Assembly: GCF_016907385.1 (NCBI RefSeq)
Contig: NZ_JAFBBU010000001.1
Span: 1,302,001 to 1,366,000 of the forward strand
DNA: 64,000 bases
Direction: 5' to 3'
From: Subtercola frigoramans
GTDB taxonomy: Bacteria > Actinomycetota > Actinomycetes > Actinomycetales > Microbacteriaceae
Shown one piece after another: positions 34,825-42,151 of the stretch. The translations under genes were made by a program, and so were the position numbers. The notes under the pieces were generated by a model. The model was not told the DNA's origin and did not search any database. It was given only the letters and a program-made list of their open reading frames with translations. Within the stretch, counting starts at the first letter, position 1. Each line of letters begins with the position of its first letter.

Positions 34825-36242
34825 CCTCACTAACCATCTCGGGTGTCTCCAAGTCGCTCGGCGGCAATTGGGTGTTGCGCGACCTCTCGCTCACCGTCGA
34901 TGCAGGTTCGCGCACGGCGGTCGTCGGCGCCTCGGGCAGTGGTAAGAGCACGCTCCTTCGCCTGATCGCGGGCTTCGACCGGGTGGATGCTGGCCAGATC
35001 GCCCTCGGTGACACCGTCGTCTCTGCTGCTGCTGGTTCAGGTGTGGATGGTGCCGGTACAGGTGCTGCTGAGGGCGCTGGTCGTGCTGGTGCTGTTGCTG
35101 GTGCTGATGCCGGTCGTACTGGAGCTGGTGCTGGCGGATCCGCAGCTTCTGGGGCTCGCGCCTCGACGTTCGTTGCCGCTCATCGCCGGGGTGTGGGCTA
35201 TGTGGCGCAGGATGGCGCCCTCTTTCCGCACCTCACCGTGCAGCAGAACATCAGTTTCGGGCTGGCGCACGCTGGTCGCGCTGCCCACCCTGATCGTGCT
35301 GCCCACCCTGATCGAGCCGCCCGCGCTGGCCGAACTGATCGCGGGACTCGAGGTACCTCTGCACGCGATCGTATCCGCGAGGTAGCAGAGTTGGTCGCCC
35401 TCGACGCCGCGCTGCTCAGCAGGTATCCGCATGAGATCTCCGGCGGCCAGCAGCAGCGGGTCGCTCTGGCGAGGGCGCTCGCTCCTTCGCCCTCGGTGAT
35501 CCTGCTCGATGAGCCGTTCAGTGCCCTCGACACGGGACTTCGGGCCCAGACTCGGCAGGCCGTCATCGCCGCTTTGGAGGCCAGCGCGGTCACGACCATC
35601 CTTGTGACGCACGACCAGGAGGAGGCGCTGTCGTTCGGCCAGCAGATTGCCGTCATCTCGGGCGGAACGATTGTGCAGGCCGGAGCCCCGGTCGATGTCT
35701 TCGACAGCCCGGTGACAGCGGAGACGGCGATGTTCCTCGGCGAGGCCGTCCTTCTGCCCTGCACGGTACGCGAAAGTGCGGGTGCGGGTGCGGGTGCGGG
35801 TGCGGGTGCGAGTGCAAGCGCAAGTCCAAGCCGAGGGGTTGTGTCGTGTGCGCTCGGCGAATTACCGGTGCGGCACGATCACCGGGCGGGAACGGATCGT
35901 GCGGCTCGCGCGTTGATCAGGCCGAGTCAACTGACCGCGCACTTCGACACCGTCTCACCGAACGCCATCATCGTCGCAGCGCACTACGCGGGTGACAATG
36001 TGGAGCTCATTCTGCGACTTGCTGCCGAAACGGCACCTCAGGGGCCTCAGACTTATGCGGGCGGTACCCTGATAGGTTATGCACGCGCAGGCGGTGCATC
36101 CACAGGCGGTGCATCCACAGGCGGTGCAGGCGCGTCGGGTGCCCTGACGATAGCCGTGACGCTCGCCACCGCCGAGGCGCGCGAGTTCCGGCCCGGCCGC
36201 ACACTGACTCTCCGCGTGAAGGGCGCTGTGAACCTCTACTAG
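34821..36242 (+). CDS. Ferric iron ABC transporter ATP-binding protein with repeat insertions
   Basis: An FbpC-type ATPase of 473 residues, over 100 longer than usual. Walker A GASGSGKSTLL (about 36), Q-loop GYVAQDGALFPHLT (about 135), signature ISGGQQQRVALARAL (about 206), Walker B VILLDEPFSALD and H-loop LVTHDQEEALS are intact. Extra length comes from a 45-residue Gly/Ala insert between Walker A and the Q-loop (about 74-120), an 18-nt duplication (AHPDRA twice, near 35279-35320), an (AG)n/(AS)n run near residue 320, and 15-nt repeats at 36091-36135 (GGAST). The C-terminal TOBE-like domain is present. TTG 34821 is the start. Confidence 0.9.
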   Translation: MTSLTISGVSKSLGGNWVLRDLSLTVDAGSRTAVVGASGSGKSTLLRLIAGFDRVDAGQIALGDTVVSAAAGSGVDGAGTGAAEGAGRAGAVAGADAGRTGAGAGGSAASGARASTFVAAHRRGVGYVAQDGALFPHLTVQQNISFGLAHAGRAAHPDRAAHPDRAARAGRTDRGTRGTSARDRIREVAELVALDAALLSRYPHEISGGQQQRVALARALAPSPSVILLDEPFSALDTGLRAQTRQAVIAALEASAVTTILVTHDQEEALSFGQQIAVISGGTIVQAGAPVDVFDSPVTAETAMFLGEAVLLPCTVRESAGAGAGAGAGASASASPSRGVVSCALGELPVRHDHRAGTDRAARALIRPSQLTAHFDTVSPNAIIVAAHYAGDNVELILRLAAETAPQGPQTYAGGTLIGYARAGGASTGGASTGGAGASGALTIAVTLATAEAREFRPGRTLTLRVKGAVNLY

Positions 36243-36265
36243 GGCTGTGGCCCGAACCAAACCGC

Positions 36266-36949
36266 TCAGAATGCGGTGCTCGGCAGGTCTTTCTCGTCTC
36301 CGACGATCGCCGTGATGATGCGCTCCGCGACGGTGTCAGCATCCAGGCCCGGTGCGAACGCCGGCGCGCTGCCCGCGATCGGATGCCCGGCAAGGCCCGT
36401 CTCCGTGTGCCCGGGCCTGGCGTCGATGACCCGGATGCCCGACCGCCGCAACTCGCGAGACGCCGCCTGGACAAACGCAGCCAACGCTGCTTTCGACGCA
36501 GAGTACGCGGCCATTCCTGCCGTGGGGGATTCGGCGACGATGCCGCTGATCGTGACGATGAACGGTTTGCGACCGGCTGCGGCTGACTGCGCCAGCCGGG
36601 GGATTGCGCCGCGGATGAGACGAATGGGAGCTGCAGTGTTGATCGCGAAGAGCTCGTCGAGGGTGTCGTCTGCCAGTTCGCCGATCGGCCCGAACGCCAC
36701 GGCTCCGGCTGCAATCACGATGCCGTCGAGATGCTCGGGGTGCGCCTGTTCGGCTGCGAGAAGGAGGGCTGCCGCGGCCCCGGGAGAAGTGAGGTCGGCG
36801 AGATAGGCGTCTGGTCCGGCTAGTGTCTGTGGGTTCCGCGCTCCGCGAACCACGACTGCACCGGCCGCGGTGAGACGCGACGCGAGCCGTGAACCCAGTC
36901 CACCCGATGCCCCGACCACGAGAACCACAGCACCGTCGAGAGTCGTCAT
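36266..36949 (-). CDS. Short-chain dehydrogenase/reductase
   Basis: A 227-residue classical SDR. The cofactor motif is VVGASGGLGSRLA (about 11-23), the NNAG equivalent is VIAAGAVAFG, the catalytic Ser in TISGIVAE and YSASK (about 148-152) are present, and RPGHTETGLAGHP is the post-catalytic segment. The substrate is unknown. It converges with the iron ATPase gene only 24 bases away, with no clear terminator between. Confidence 0.93.
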   Translation of the reverse strand: MTTLDGAVVLVVGASGGLGSRLASRLTAAGAVVVRGARNPQTLAGPDAYLADLTSPGAAAALLLAAEQAHPEHLDGIVIAAGAVAFGPIGELADDTLDELFAINTAAPIRLIRGAIPRLAQSAAAGRKPFIVTISGIVAESPTAGMAAYSASKAALAAFVQAASRELRRSGIRVIDARPGHTETGLAGHPIAGSAPAFAPGLDADTVAERIITAIVGDEKDLPSTAF

Positions 36950-36973
36950 GGCTGTGAGCCTACCCGGGTGAGC

Positions 36974-39595
36974 CTACTCGTGTGAGGCGCCGCTCAGTGT
37001 TGGTCGACCACGGGTTTCGGCACTGGGTTTCGGCAAGGGGGCGAATCGTCGCAGCCGCAGGCTGTTGGTCACCACGAACACGGACGAGAAGGCCATGGCG
37101 GCGCCGGCCAGCAGGGGGTTCAGCAGGCCCAGCATGGCCAGCGGTATCGCGGCCACGTTGTAGGCGAAGGCCCAGAAGAGATTGCCTTTGATGATGGCCA
37201 GCGTGCGCCTGGCGAGCCGCACTGCGTCACCGACCACCAGGAGGTCCCCGCTCACAACGGTGATGTCACTGGCGGCGATGGCCGCGTCAGTTCCGGCGCC
37301 CATCGCGATACCCAGGTCACTGGCAGCGAGTGCGGCAGCGTCGTTCACGCCGTCACCGACCATCGCCACCACTCGGCCGTCTGATTGCAGCTGCCGGATC
37401 ACAGCCAGCTTCTCTTGCGGGGTGACACCGGCGTGGACGTCGGTTATGCCCACTTCGGCGGCAACGGCAGCCGCGGCTCCGGCATTGTCACCGGTCAGAA
37501 GCACCGGGCGCAGGCCCAGCGCGCCGAACCGACGAATTGCTTCGGCGCTCGACAGTTTGACGGTGTCACGCACGCCGATGATCCCGCGAAGCTCACCATC
37601 CCAGGCGACTGCGGTGACCGTCACGCCCGACGATTCAGCGTCGCTGATTGCTGCGGCAGCGTCAGCGGGCAGCGCGATGGCCCACGACTCGGTCAACCAG
37701 CCTGCCTTGCCGGCCAGAACCAGCGTGTCGCCGACGACCGCCTGGACTCCCTGGCCGGGTGTTGACAGGAACGATTCTGGTGCGCCACCTGTCATTGCCG
37801 ACGTGTCTCCAGCAGAGGTGTTTCCACCCGCAGTGTCTTCAGCAGCCGTGTCTTCAGCAGCCGTGTCTCCACCAGCTGTGTCTTCAGCAGCAGAGTACTC
37901 GACGATGGCCCTGCCGACAGGATGCTCTGAGCCGAGTTCGACGGCGGCGGCGTTGCGCAGCAGTTCTACCCGCGAGGTACCGGCGCTGGGCGTCACGAAG
38001 GTGACCCCCATCTTCCCGGTGGTGATCGTGCCCGTCTTGTCGAGAACGATGGTGTCGATCGTGCGCGTCTGCTCGAGGACCTGCGGTCCACGGATGAGAA
38101 TGCCGAGCTGAGACGCGCGACCGGTGCCGACGAGCAGAGCTGTCGGCGTTGCCAGTCCCAGGGCGCACGGGCAGGCGATGATCAGTGTCGCGACGGCCGC
38201 CGTGAAGGCGAGAGTCAGCGTGCCGCCGAAGAGCAGCCAGCCCACGAAGGTCGCCACAGCGAGGCCGAAGACGACCGGGACGAACACGGCAGAGACACGG
38301 TCAGCCAGTCGCTGGGCATCCGCCTTCCCCGTCTGGGCATCTTCGACGAGTCGACCGATGCGCGCGAGCTCGGTGTCGGCACCCACTCGCGTCACTTCGA
38401 CCACCAGCTGACCACCGACGTTGACCGTGGCGCCGACGACCCGGTCGCCGACCGCGACGTCCTCTGCGGCCGATTCGCCGGTGAGCATACTCAGGTCGAC
38501 AGCGCTGGAGCCGCTCGTGATGCGGCCGTCAGCGGCGATCTTCTCGCCCGGGCGAACGACGATCGTATCACCCACCATCAGCGACGCTGCGGGAACTCGA
38601 GTCTCAACGCCATCGCGGAGCAGGTTCGCATCTTTGGCACCCAGTTCGAGCAGGGCGCGAAGTGCTGCACCCGATTGTTTCTTCGCCCTGGCTTCCATGT
38701 ATCGGCCGGCCAGGAGGAACACAGTCACGGCCGAGCACACTTCGAGGTAGATCTCAGACGGGCCACTACCCATGCCAGAATCCGCCCCACCAATCGCGCC
38801 GGGCAGCAGGGTGAAGGTCATGTGCATGCCGGGCATGCCAGCCGTGCCGAAGAAGAGCGCGTACAGAGACCACCCGAACGCGGCCGTCACACCGACGCTC
38901 ACGAGCGTGTCCATCGAGGATGCACCGTGGCGGGCGTTGAGGAGCGCGGCGCGGTGGAACGGCCAGGCGCCCCACACGACGACGGGCGCGGCGAGTGTGA
39001 GCGCGAGCCACTGCCAGTTGGTGAACTGCAGGATCGGGATCATCGAGAGCAGCACCACCGGCACGGTCAGTGCGGTCGAGACGATGAGGCGGTGACGCAG
39101 TTCCTCTGTTGCCTGGTCGCGCGGTGTTGGAAGATCTTCGCTTCCTGGAGCGCTGCCTGGAGCGCTGCCCGAAGCGCCGCCGGAGACGTCGCTGCCGGGG
39201 CCTTCGCCGCCAGAGTCTTCGCGAGAATCAGCCAAGGGGCGGGGGGTTCGCGCGGCCGGAGGAGGTGCCGGCACCGTCGCCGTGTAGCCTGCGTCGCGCA
39301 CAGCTGTGATCAGCGTCGCGATCAGTGCCGACGTCTCCACGCCCTGAGCGTGCACCCGAGCCTTCTCGGTGGCGTAGTTCACGCTCGCCTCGACGCCGTC
39401 GATGCGGTTGAGTTTGCGTTCGATGCGTGTCGCACACGAGGCGCACGTCATCCCTGCGATGTCGAGGCTGACGTCTGTCGTGTGTGTGTCTGGTGTCACG
39501 ACGTCTCCCGCCCTGTCTCCCGCCCTGACACCCGCACTGACTCCTGCGGCGACTCCAGCGGCGACGCCTGTGGTGGCTCCAAGCTCAGGCATCAT
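36974..39595 (-). CDS. copA: Copper-exporting P1B-type ATPase CopA
   Basis: An 873-residue P1B ATPase. The N-terminal heavy-metal domain has [13 protein letters not shown] (Cys 51 and 54). TGES is in the actuator domain, the membrane CPC motif in [22 protein letters not shown] (about 475), phosphorylation motif [10 protein letters not shown] (about 518), HP in [13 protein letters not shown], and [14 protein letters not shown] near 750. Two repeat insertions stand out: 12-nt repeats in the first 30 residues ([14 protein letters not shown]) and a six-copy 15-nt array at 37803-37892 just after the HP motif in the nucleotide-binding domain. ATG 39595 (or 39592) overlaps the copZ stop, so the pair is coupled. 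Confidence 0.95.
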   Translation of the reverse strand: MMPELGATTGVAAGVAAGVSAGVRAGDRAGDVVTPDTHTTDVSLDIAGMTCASCATRIERKLNRIDGVEASVNYATEKARVHAQGVETSALIATLITAVRDAGYTATVPAPPPAARTPRPLADSREDSGGEGPGSDVSGGASGSAPGSAPGSEDLPTPRDQATEELRHRLIVSTALTVPVVLLSMIPILQFTNWQWLALTLAAPVVVWGAWPFHRAALLNARHGASSMDTLVSVGVTAAFGWSLYALFFGTAGMPGMHMTFTLLPGAIGGADSGMGSGPSEIYLEVCSAVTVFLLAGRYMEARAKKQSGAALRALLELGAKDANLLRDGVETRVPAASLMVGDTIVVRPGEKIAADGRITSGSSAVDLSMLTGESAAEDVAVGDRVVGATVNVGGQLVVEVTRVGADTELARIGRLVEDAQTGKADAQRLADRVSAVFVPVVFGLAVATFVGWLLFGGTLTLAFTAAVATLIIACPCALGLATPTALLVGTGRASQLGILIRGPQVLEQTRTIDTIVLDKTGTITTGKMGVTFVTPSAGTSRVELLRNAAAVELGSEHPVGRAIVEYSAAEDTAGGDTAAEDTAAEDTAGGNTSAGDTSAMTGGAPESFLSTPGQGVQAVVGDTLVLAGKAGWLTESWAIALPADAAAAISDAESSGVTVTAVAWDGELRGIIGVRDTVKLSSAEAIRRFGALGLRPVLLTGDNAGAAAAVAAEVGITDVHAGVTPQEKLAVIRQLQSDGRVVAMVGDGVNDAAALAASDLGIAMGAGTDAAIAASDITVVSGDLLVVGDAVRLARRTLAIIKGNLFWAFAYNVAAIPLAMLGLLNPLLAGAAMAFSSVFVVTNSLRLRRFAPLPKPSAETRGRPTLSGASHE
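37803..37892 (-). repeat. Six-copy 15-nt in-frame array in copA
   Basis: Six contiguous 15-nt units; on the plus strand GTGTCTTCAGCAGCC and close variants, two of them identical (37833-37847 and 37848-37862). They encode acidic/Thr pentapeptides of the type [10 protein letters not shown] in the N-domain, next to the HP motif. Confidence 0.95.
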
Positions 39596-39873
39596 CAGGA
39601 GCTGACAATCGCTGCATATCCGGCCTCGGCGATAGCGCGGGAGATGGCGTCTGAGGAGACGGGGGTACCGGTTGCCACGACAACCCGCGAAACCTCTCCG
39701 GGGTGCAACTCGACCGTCACGTTCGTCACACCGGGCAATTCGGAGACCTCCTCCGTCACGCTGGCAACGCAGTGCGCGCAGGTCATCCCGGTGACGTCGA
39801 AGTGGTGCTCTGCTGGCGTCTCATTCGATCCAGAGGCGGTGATCGAGTCGATGGTGTTCTGGATGTCGCTCAT
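39595..39873 (-). CDS. copZ: Heavy-metal-associated domain protein, copper chaperone CopZ type
   Basis: A 92-residue protein with an HMA fold: [19 protein letters not shown] with the metal-binding Cys pair, then [16 protein letters not shown] and [13 protein letters not shown] 25-residue polar leader precedes the domain. ATG 39873 follows AAGGAG by six bases; an upstream start is open but has no ribosome-binding site. It is the first gene of the copper operon and presumably delivers Cu(I) to CopA. Confidence 0.92.
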   Translation of the reverse strand: MSDIQNTIDSITASGSNETPAEHHFDVTGMTCAHCVASVTEEVSELPGVTNVTVELHPGEVSRVVVATGTPVSSDAISRAIAEAGYAAIVSS

Positions 39874-39910
39874 GAACAGCTCCTTCACTTTCTGGATCAA
39901 GAGGATTGAA

Positions 39911-39925
39911 TACCCCTAGGGGGTA
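39911..39925 (-). promoter_or_regulatory. CsoR-type copper operator
   Basis: TACCCCTAGGGGGTA is a near-palindrome (TACCCC / GGGGTA around TAG) matching the known CsoR operator pattern. It sits 37 bases upstream of the copZ start, in the expected promoter region. No csoR gene is visible in the window. Confidence 0.85.
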
Positions 39926-39931
39926 CCAATT

Positions 39932-41590
39932 CTAGCGCACCGGATGATCGACCTGGCTGGCTGCGGCCCGATTGACGTGATCCCGTGCGTGGGCAACGGC
40001 GGAGTCGATGTCGTTGAACAGGTGATTCTGGTGCCTCAGCGAACTGATGACGCCGACCTGCGTGGCGAGTTTCAGGTGTTGCGGCTGGATGCCCTTGATC
40101 AGAACGGTGATCCCGCGGCTTTCGAGCGCGTGAACCATCTCTGCGATCACGCGGGCACCCGTTGCGTCGAGCACCTGCAGCTGGGACATGCGAATGATCA
40201 CCACGGTGACGTTGGTGATGGCATTGACCCGTTCGAGCATCCGGTCGGCTGCGCCGAAGAACAGCGCACCATCGAGGCGGAACAGGGCGATGCGCTCGTC
40301 GCCGGGAAGCGAGGGGGGTGGCAGCTCTTCGCGATGCACGCCTCCGGATTGCGCCAGCATCCGGAGGGCGAAGAAGGCAGCGACCGCTATGCCGATACCC
40401 ACGGCGATGATGAGGTCGAACGAGACGGTGATCAGTGCTGTGATGATGAACACCACCGCATCGGAGCGTGTCGAGGTGAGCACGCTGCGCATCGTGCTGA
40501 TCGAGACCATCCGCGTGGCGGTCACCATCAGCACGCCGGAGAGGGCGGCAAGCGGAATCTGGGAAACGACCCCCGTAGCCAGCGAGACGACGGCCAACAG
40601 AACGAGGGCGTGTAAGATCGCTGCGAGCCGCGTCTTGCCGCCGGAGCGCACGTTGACCGCCGTTCGGGCGATCGCCCCGGTGGCGGGCATACCTCCGAAG
40701 AATCCCGAGGCAATCGAGGCCAGCCCCTGGCCGACGAGTTCCCGGTCGGCGTCGTACGGGCCGGTGTCGGAGATCGACGCCGCAACCCGCGCAGAGAGCA
40801 GCGATTCGATGGCCGCGAGGGCGGCGACGGTGAGGGCCGGGCCGACGAGCCCGCCGAGCTGTGTGGGGTCGATGCTCGGCAGCCCCGGAACGGGCAGTGA
40901 ACTCGGCAGCACCCCGATGCGAACAAGCGGCAGTGCCGCGACGCCGGCGATGACCGACACGATCACGATCGCGATGAGTGAGCCAGGCAGTTGGCGATGG
41001 ATGCGCGGGGCGATCACCATGATCGCTGCGACGATCGCGACTGCCGCGAGCGAGTAGCCCAGAGTCGCCGGGTTGACCGTCTGCAGTGACTCGAAGGCGG
41101 AGACGAACGCGTTGCTGCTCGGCCCTGCCTTGGCTCCAAGGGCAGCGGGTACCTGCTGAAGAAAGATGATCACGGCGATGCCGAGGGTGAAGCCTTCGAT
41201 CACGGGCCACGGAATGTACGAGACCACCCGTCCCAGTTTGAGTGCCCCGGCGATGAGCACCACGACACCAGCCATGAGGGCCACAACCGCAACTGCGCCC
41301 ACCCCGTGCGAGACGACAATCGGGCCGAGTACGACCACCATTGCACCGGTCGGGCCAGAGACCTGGATGTTCGAGCCACCGAACACGGCGGCGATGACAC
41401 CGGCCACAATAGCGGTCACGAGGCCCGCCCCGGCTCCCGCGCCGGAGCTCACGCCAAAGGCGAGGGCCAGCGGCAACGCCACGATACCGACGGTGATGCC
41501 CGCGACCAGGTCACCGCGCCACGTGCGACGGACGGAGCGATAGTCGCTCCAGCTCGGCAGGAGCGTTCGGATGTACTTCACGGCTTGCAT
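39932..41590 (-). CDS. SulP-family anion transporter with STAS domain
   Basis: A 552-residue SLC26/SulP transporter. The membrane part (about residues 25-420) contains DLVAGITVGIVALPLALAFGV, FGGSNIQVSGPTGAMVVVLGP and GLASIASGFFGGMPATGAIART, all strongly conserved in the family. A cytosolic STAS domain (about 430-540) has IALFRLDGALFFGAADRM and VIIRMSQLQVLDATGA. Possible substrates are sulfate, bicarbonate or other anions; sequence alone does not decide. It lies 45 bases downstream of an ArsR regulator in the same direction, so they are likely an operon. Confidence 0.92.
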   Translation of the reverse strand: MQAVKYIRTLLPSWSDYRSVRRTWRGDLVAGITVGIVALPLALAFGVSSGAGAGAGLVTAIVAGVIAAVFGGSNIQVSGPTGAMVVVLGPIVVSHGVGAVAVVALMAGVVVLIAGALKLGRVVSYIPWPVIEGFTLGIAVIIFLQQVPAALGAKAGPSSNAFVSAFESLQTVNPATLGYSLAAVAIVAAIMVIAPRIHRQLPGSLIAIVIVSVIAGVAALPLVRIGVLPSSLPVPGLPSIDPTQLGGLVGPALTVAALAAIESLLSARVAASISDTGPYDADRELVGQGLASIASGFFGGMPATGAIARTAVNVRSGGKTRLAAILHALVLLAVVSLATGVVSQIPLAALSGVLMVTATRMVSISTMRSVLTSTRSDAVVFIITALITVSFDLIIAVGIGIAVAAFFALRMLAQSGGVHREELPPPSLPGDERIALFRLDGALFFGAADRMLERVNAITNVTVVIIRMSQLQVLDATGARVIAEMVHALESRGITVLIKGIQPQHLKLATQVGVISSLRHQNHLFNDIDSAVAHARDHVNRAAASQVDHPVR

Positions 41591-41635
41591 CTCACGATCT
41601 TCATCTCGGTCGCTTTCAGCTCAGTCACTTGCATC

Positions 41636-41995
41636 TCAACGAGTTGCTTCTTCATTGACCGTCTCGGCGAGTTGTCGCTGGGTGCTCTGCAGTACTTCGA
41701 CGAGCAACGATTTCGCGATCGACAGCAGATCGCTGACCTGGGGGTACGCGAGGCTGTAGAACACCTGGCTGGCACGCCTCTCGGCGACCACGAGGTTGTG
41801 GCGCCTCAGCACGGAGAGATGCTGGGAGAGATGGGAGGCTTCGAGGCCGGTGTCGGCCAGAAGTGCCGCGACGGACACGTGGGGCGAGGTTTGGAGCACC
41901 TCGAGAACTCGGATGCGAACGGGGTGAGCGAGCCCCTTGAACAGGTTCGCCTTCACTTCATAGAGCGGGCGATCGGTGGCGGAGAAGGTTGACAT
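41636..41995 (-). CDS. ArsR/SmtB family transcriptional regulator
   Basis: A 119-residue winged-helix repressor. It has LFKGLAHPVRIRVLEVLQ, then VSVAALLADTGLEASHLSQHLSVLRRHNLVVAER (recognition helix) and a C-terminal dimer helix. No CxC metal motif is present in the usual alpha-3 position, so the effector may not be a soft metal. ATG 41995 is preceded by AGGAAG; a TTG six codons upstream is the other option. The palindrome at 42136-42151 is a plausible operator. Confidence 0.9.
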   Translation of the reverse strand: MSTFSATDRPLYEVKANLFKGLAHPVRIRVLEVLQTSPHVSVAALLADTGLEASHLSQHLSVLRRHNLVVAERRASQVFYSLAYPQVSDLLSIAKSLLVEVLQSTQRQLAETVNEEATR

Positions 41996-42017
41996 GGTGG
42001 CGAGCTTCCTCAAACGG

Positions 42018-42110
42018 GGTCTGGGTTTGAATAGGTCTGGGTGTTACGAGTCTGGGTTCGAATGGGTCTGCGTGTTACGGGTCTGCGTGTTACGGGTCTG
42101 GGTGTGAAAG
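42018..42110. repeat. 15-nt tandem repeats upstream of the ArsR gene
   Basis: About six copies of a 15-16-nt unit related to GGTCTGCGTGTTACG, two of them identical (42065-42079 and 42080-42094). They lie between the palindrome at 42136 and the ArsR start, so copy number would change the leader length. Confidence 0.85.
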
Positions 42111-42135
42111 ATCTGGGTCCGGCGTTGTAAATGTG

Positions 42136-42151
42136 TGACTTTATAAAGTCA
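42136..42151. promoter_or_regulatory. 16-bp perfect palindrome, probable operator
   Basis: TGACTTTATAAAGTCA is a perfect AT-rich palindrome in GC-rich DNA. It overlaps the last codons and stop (ACT TTA TAA) of the Mg2+-ATPase gene and lies about 140 bases upstream of the ArsR gene. It is the best candidate for the ArsR binding site. Confidence 0.65.

Noticed and set aside
39897-41210. A 437-codon open frame overlapping the SulP gene on the same strand
   Set aside because: His/Arg-rich shadow in a shifted frame of a well-supported transporter gene.
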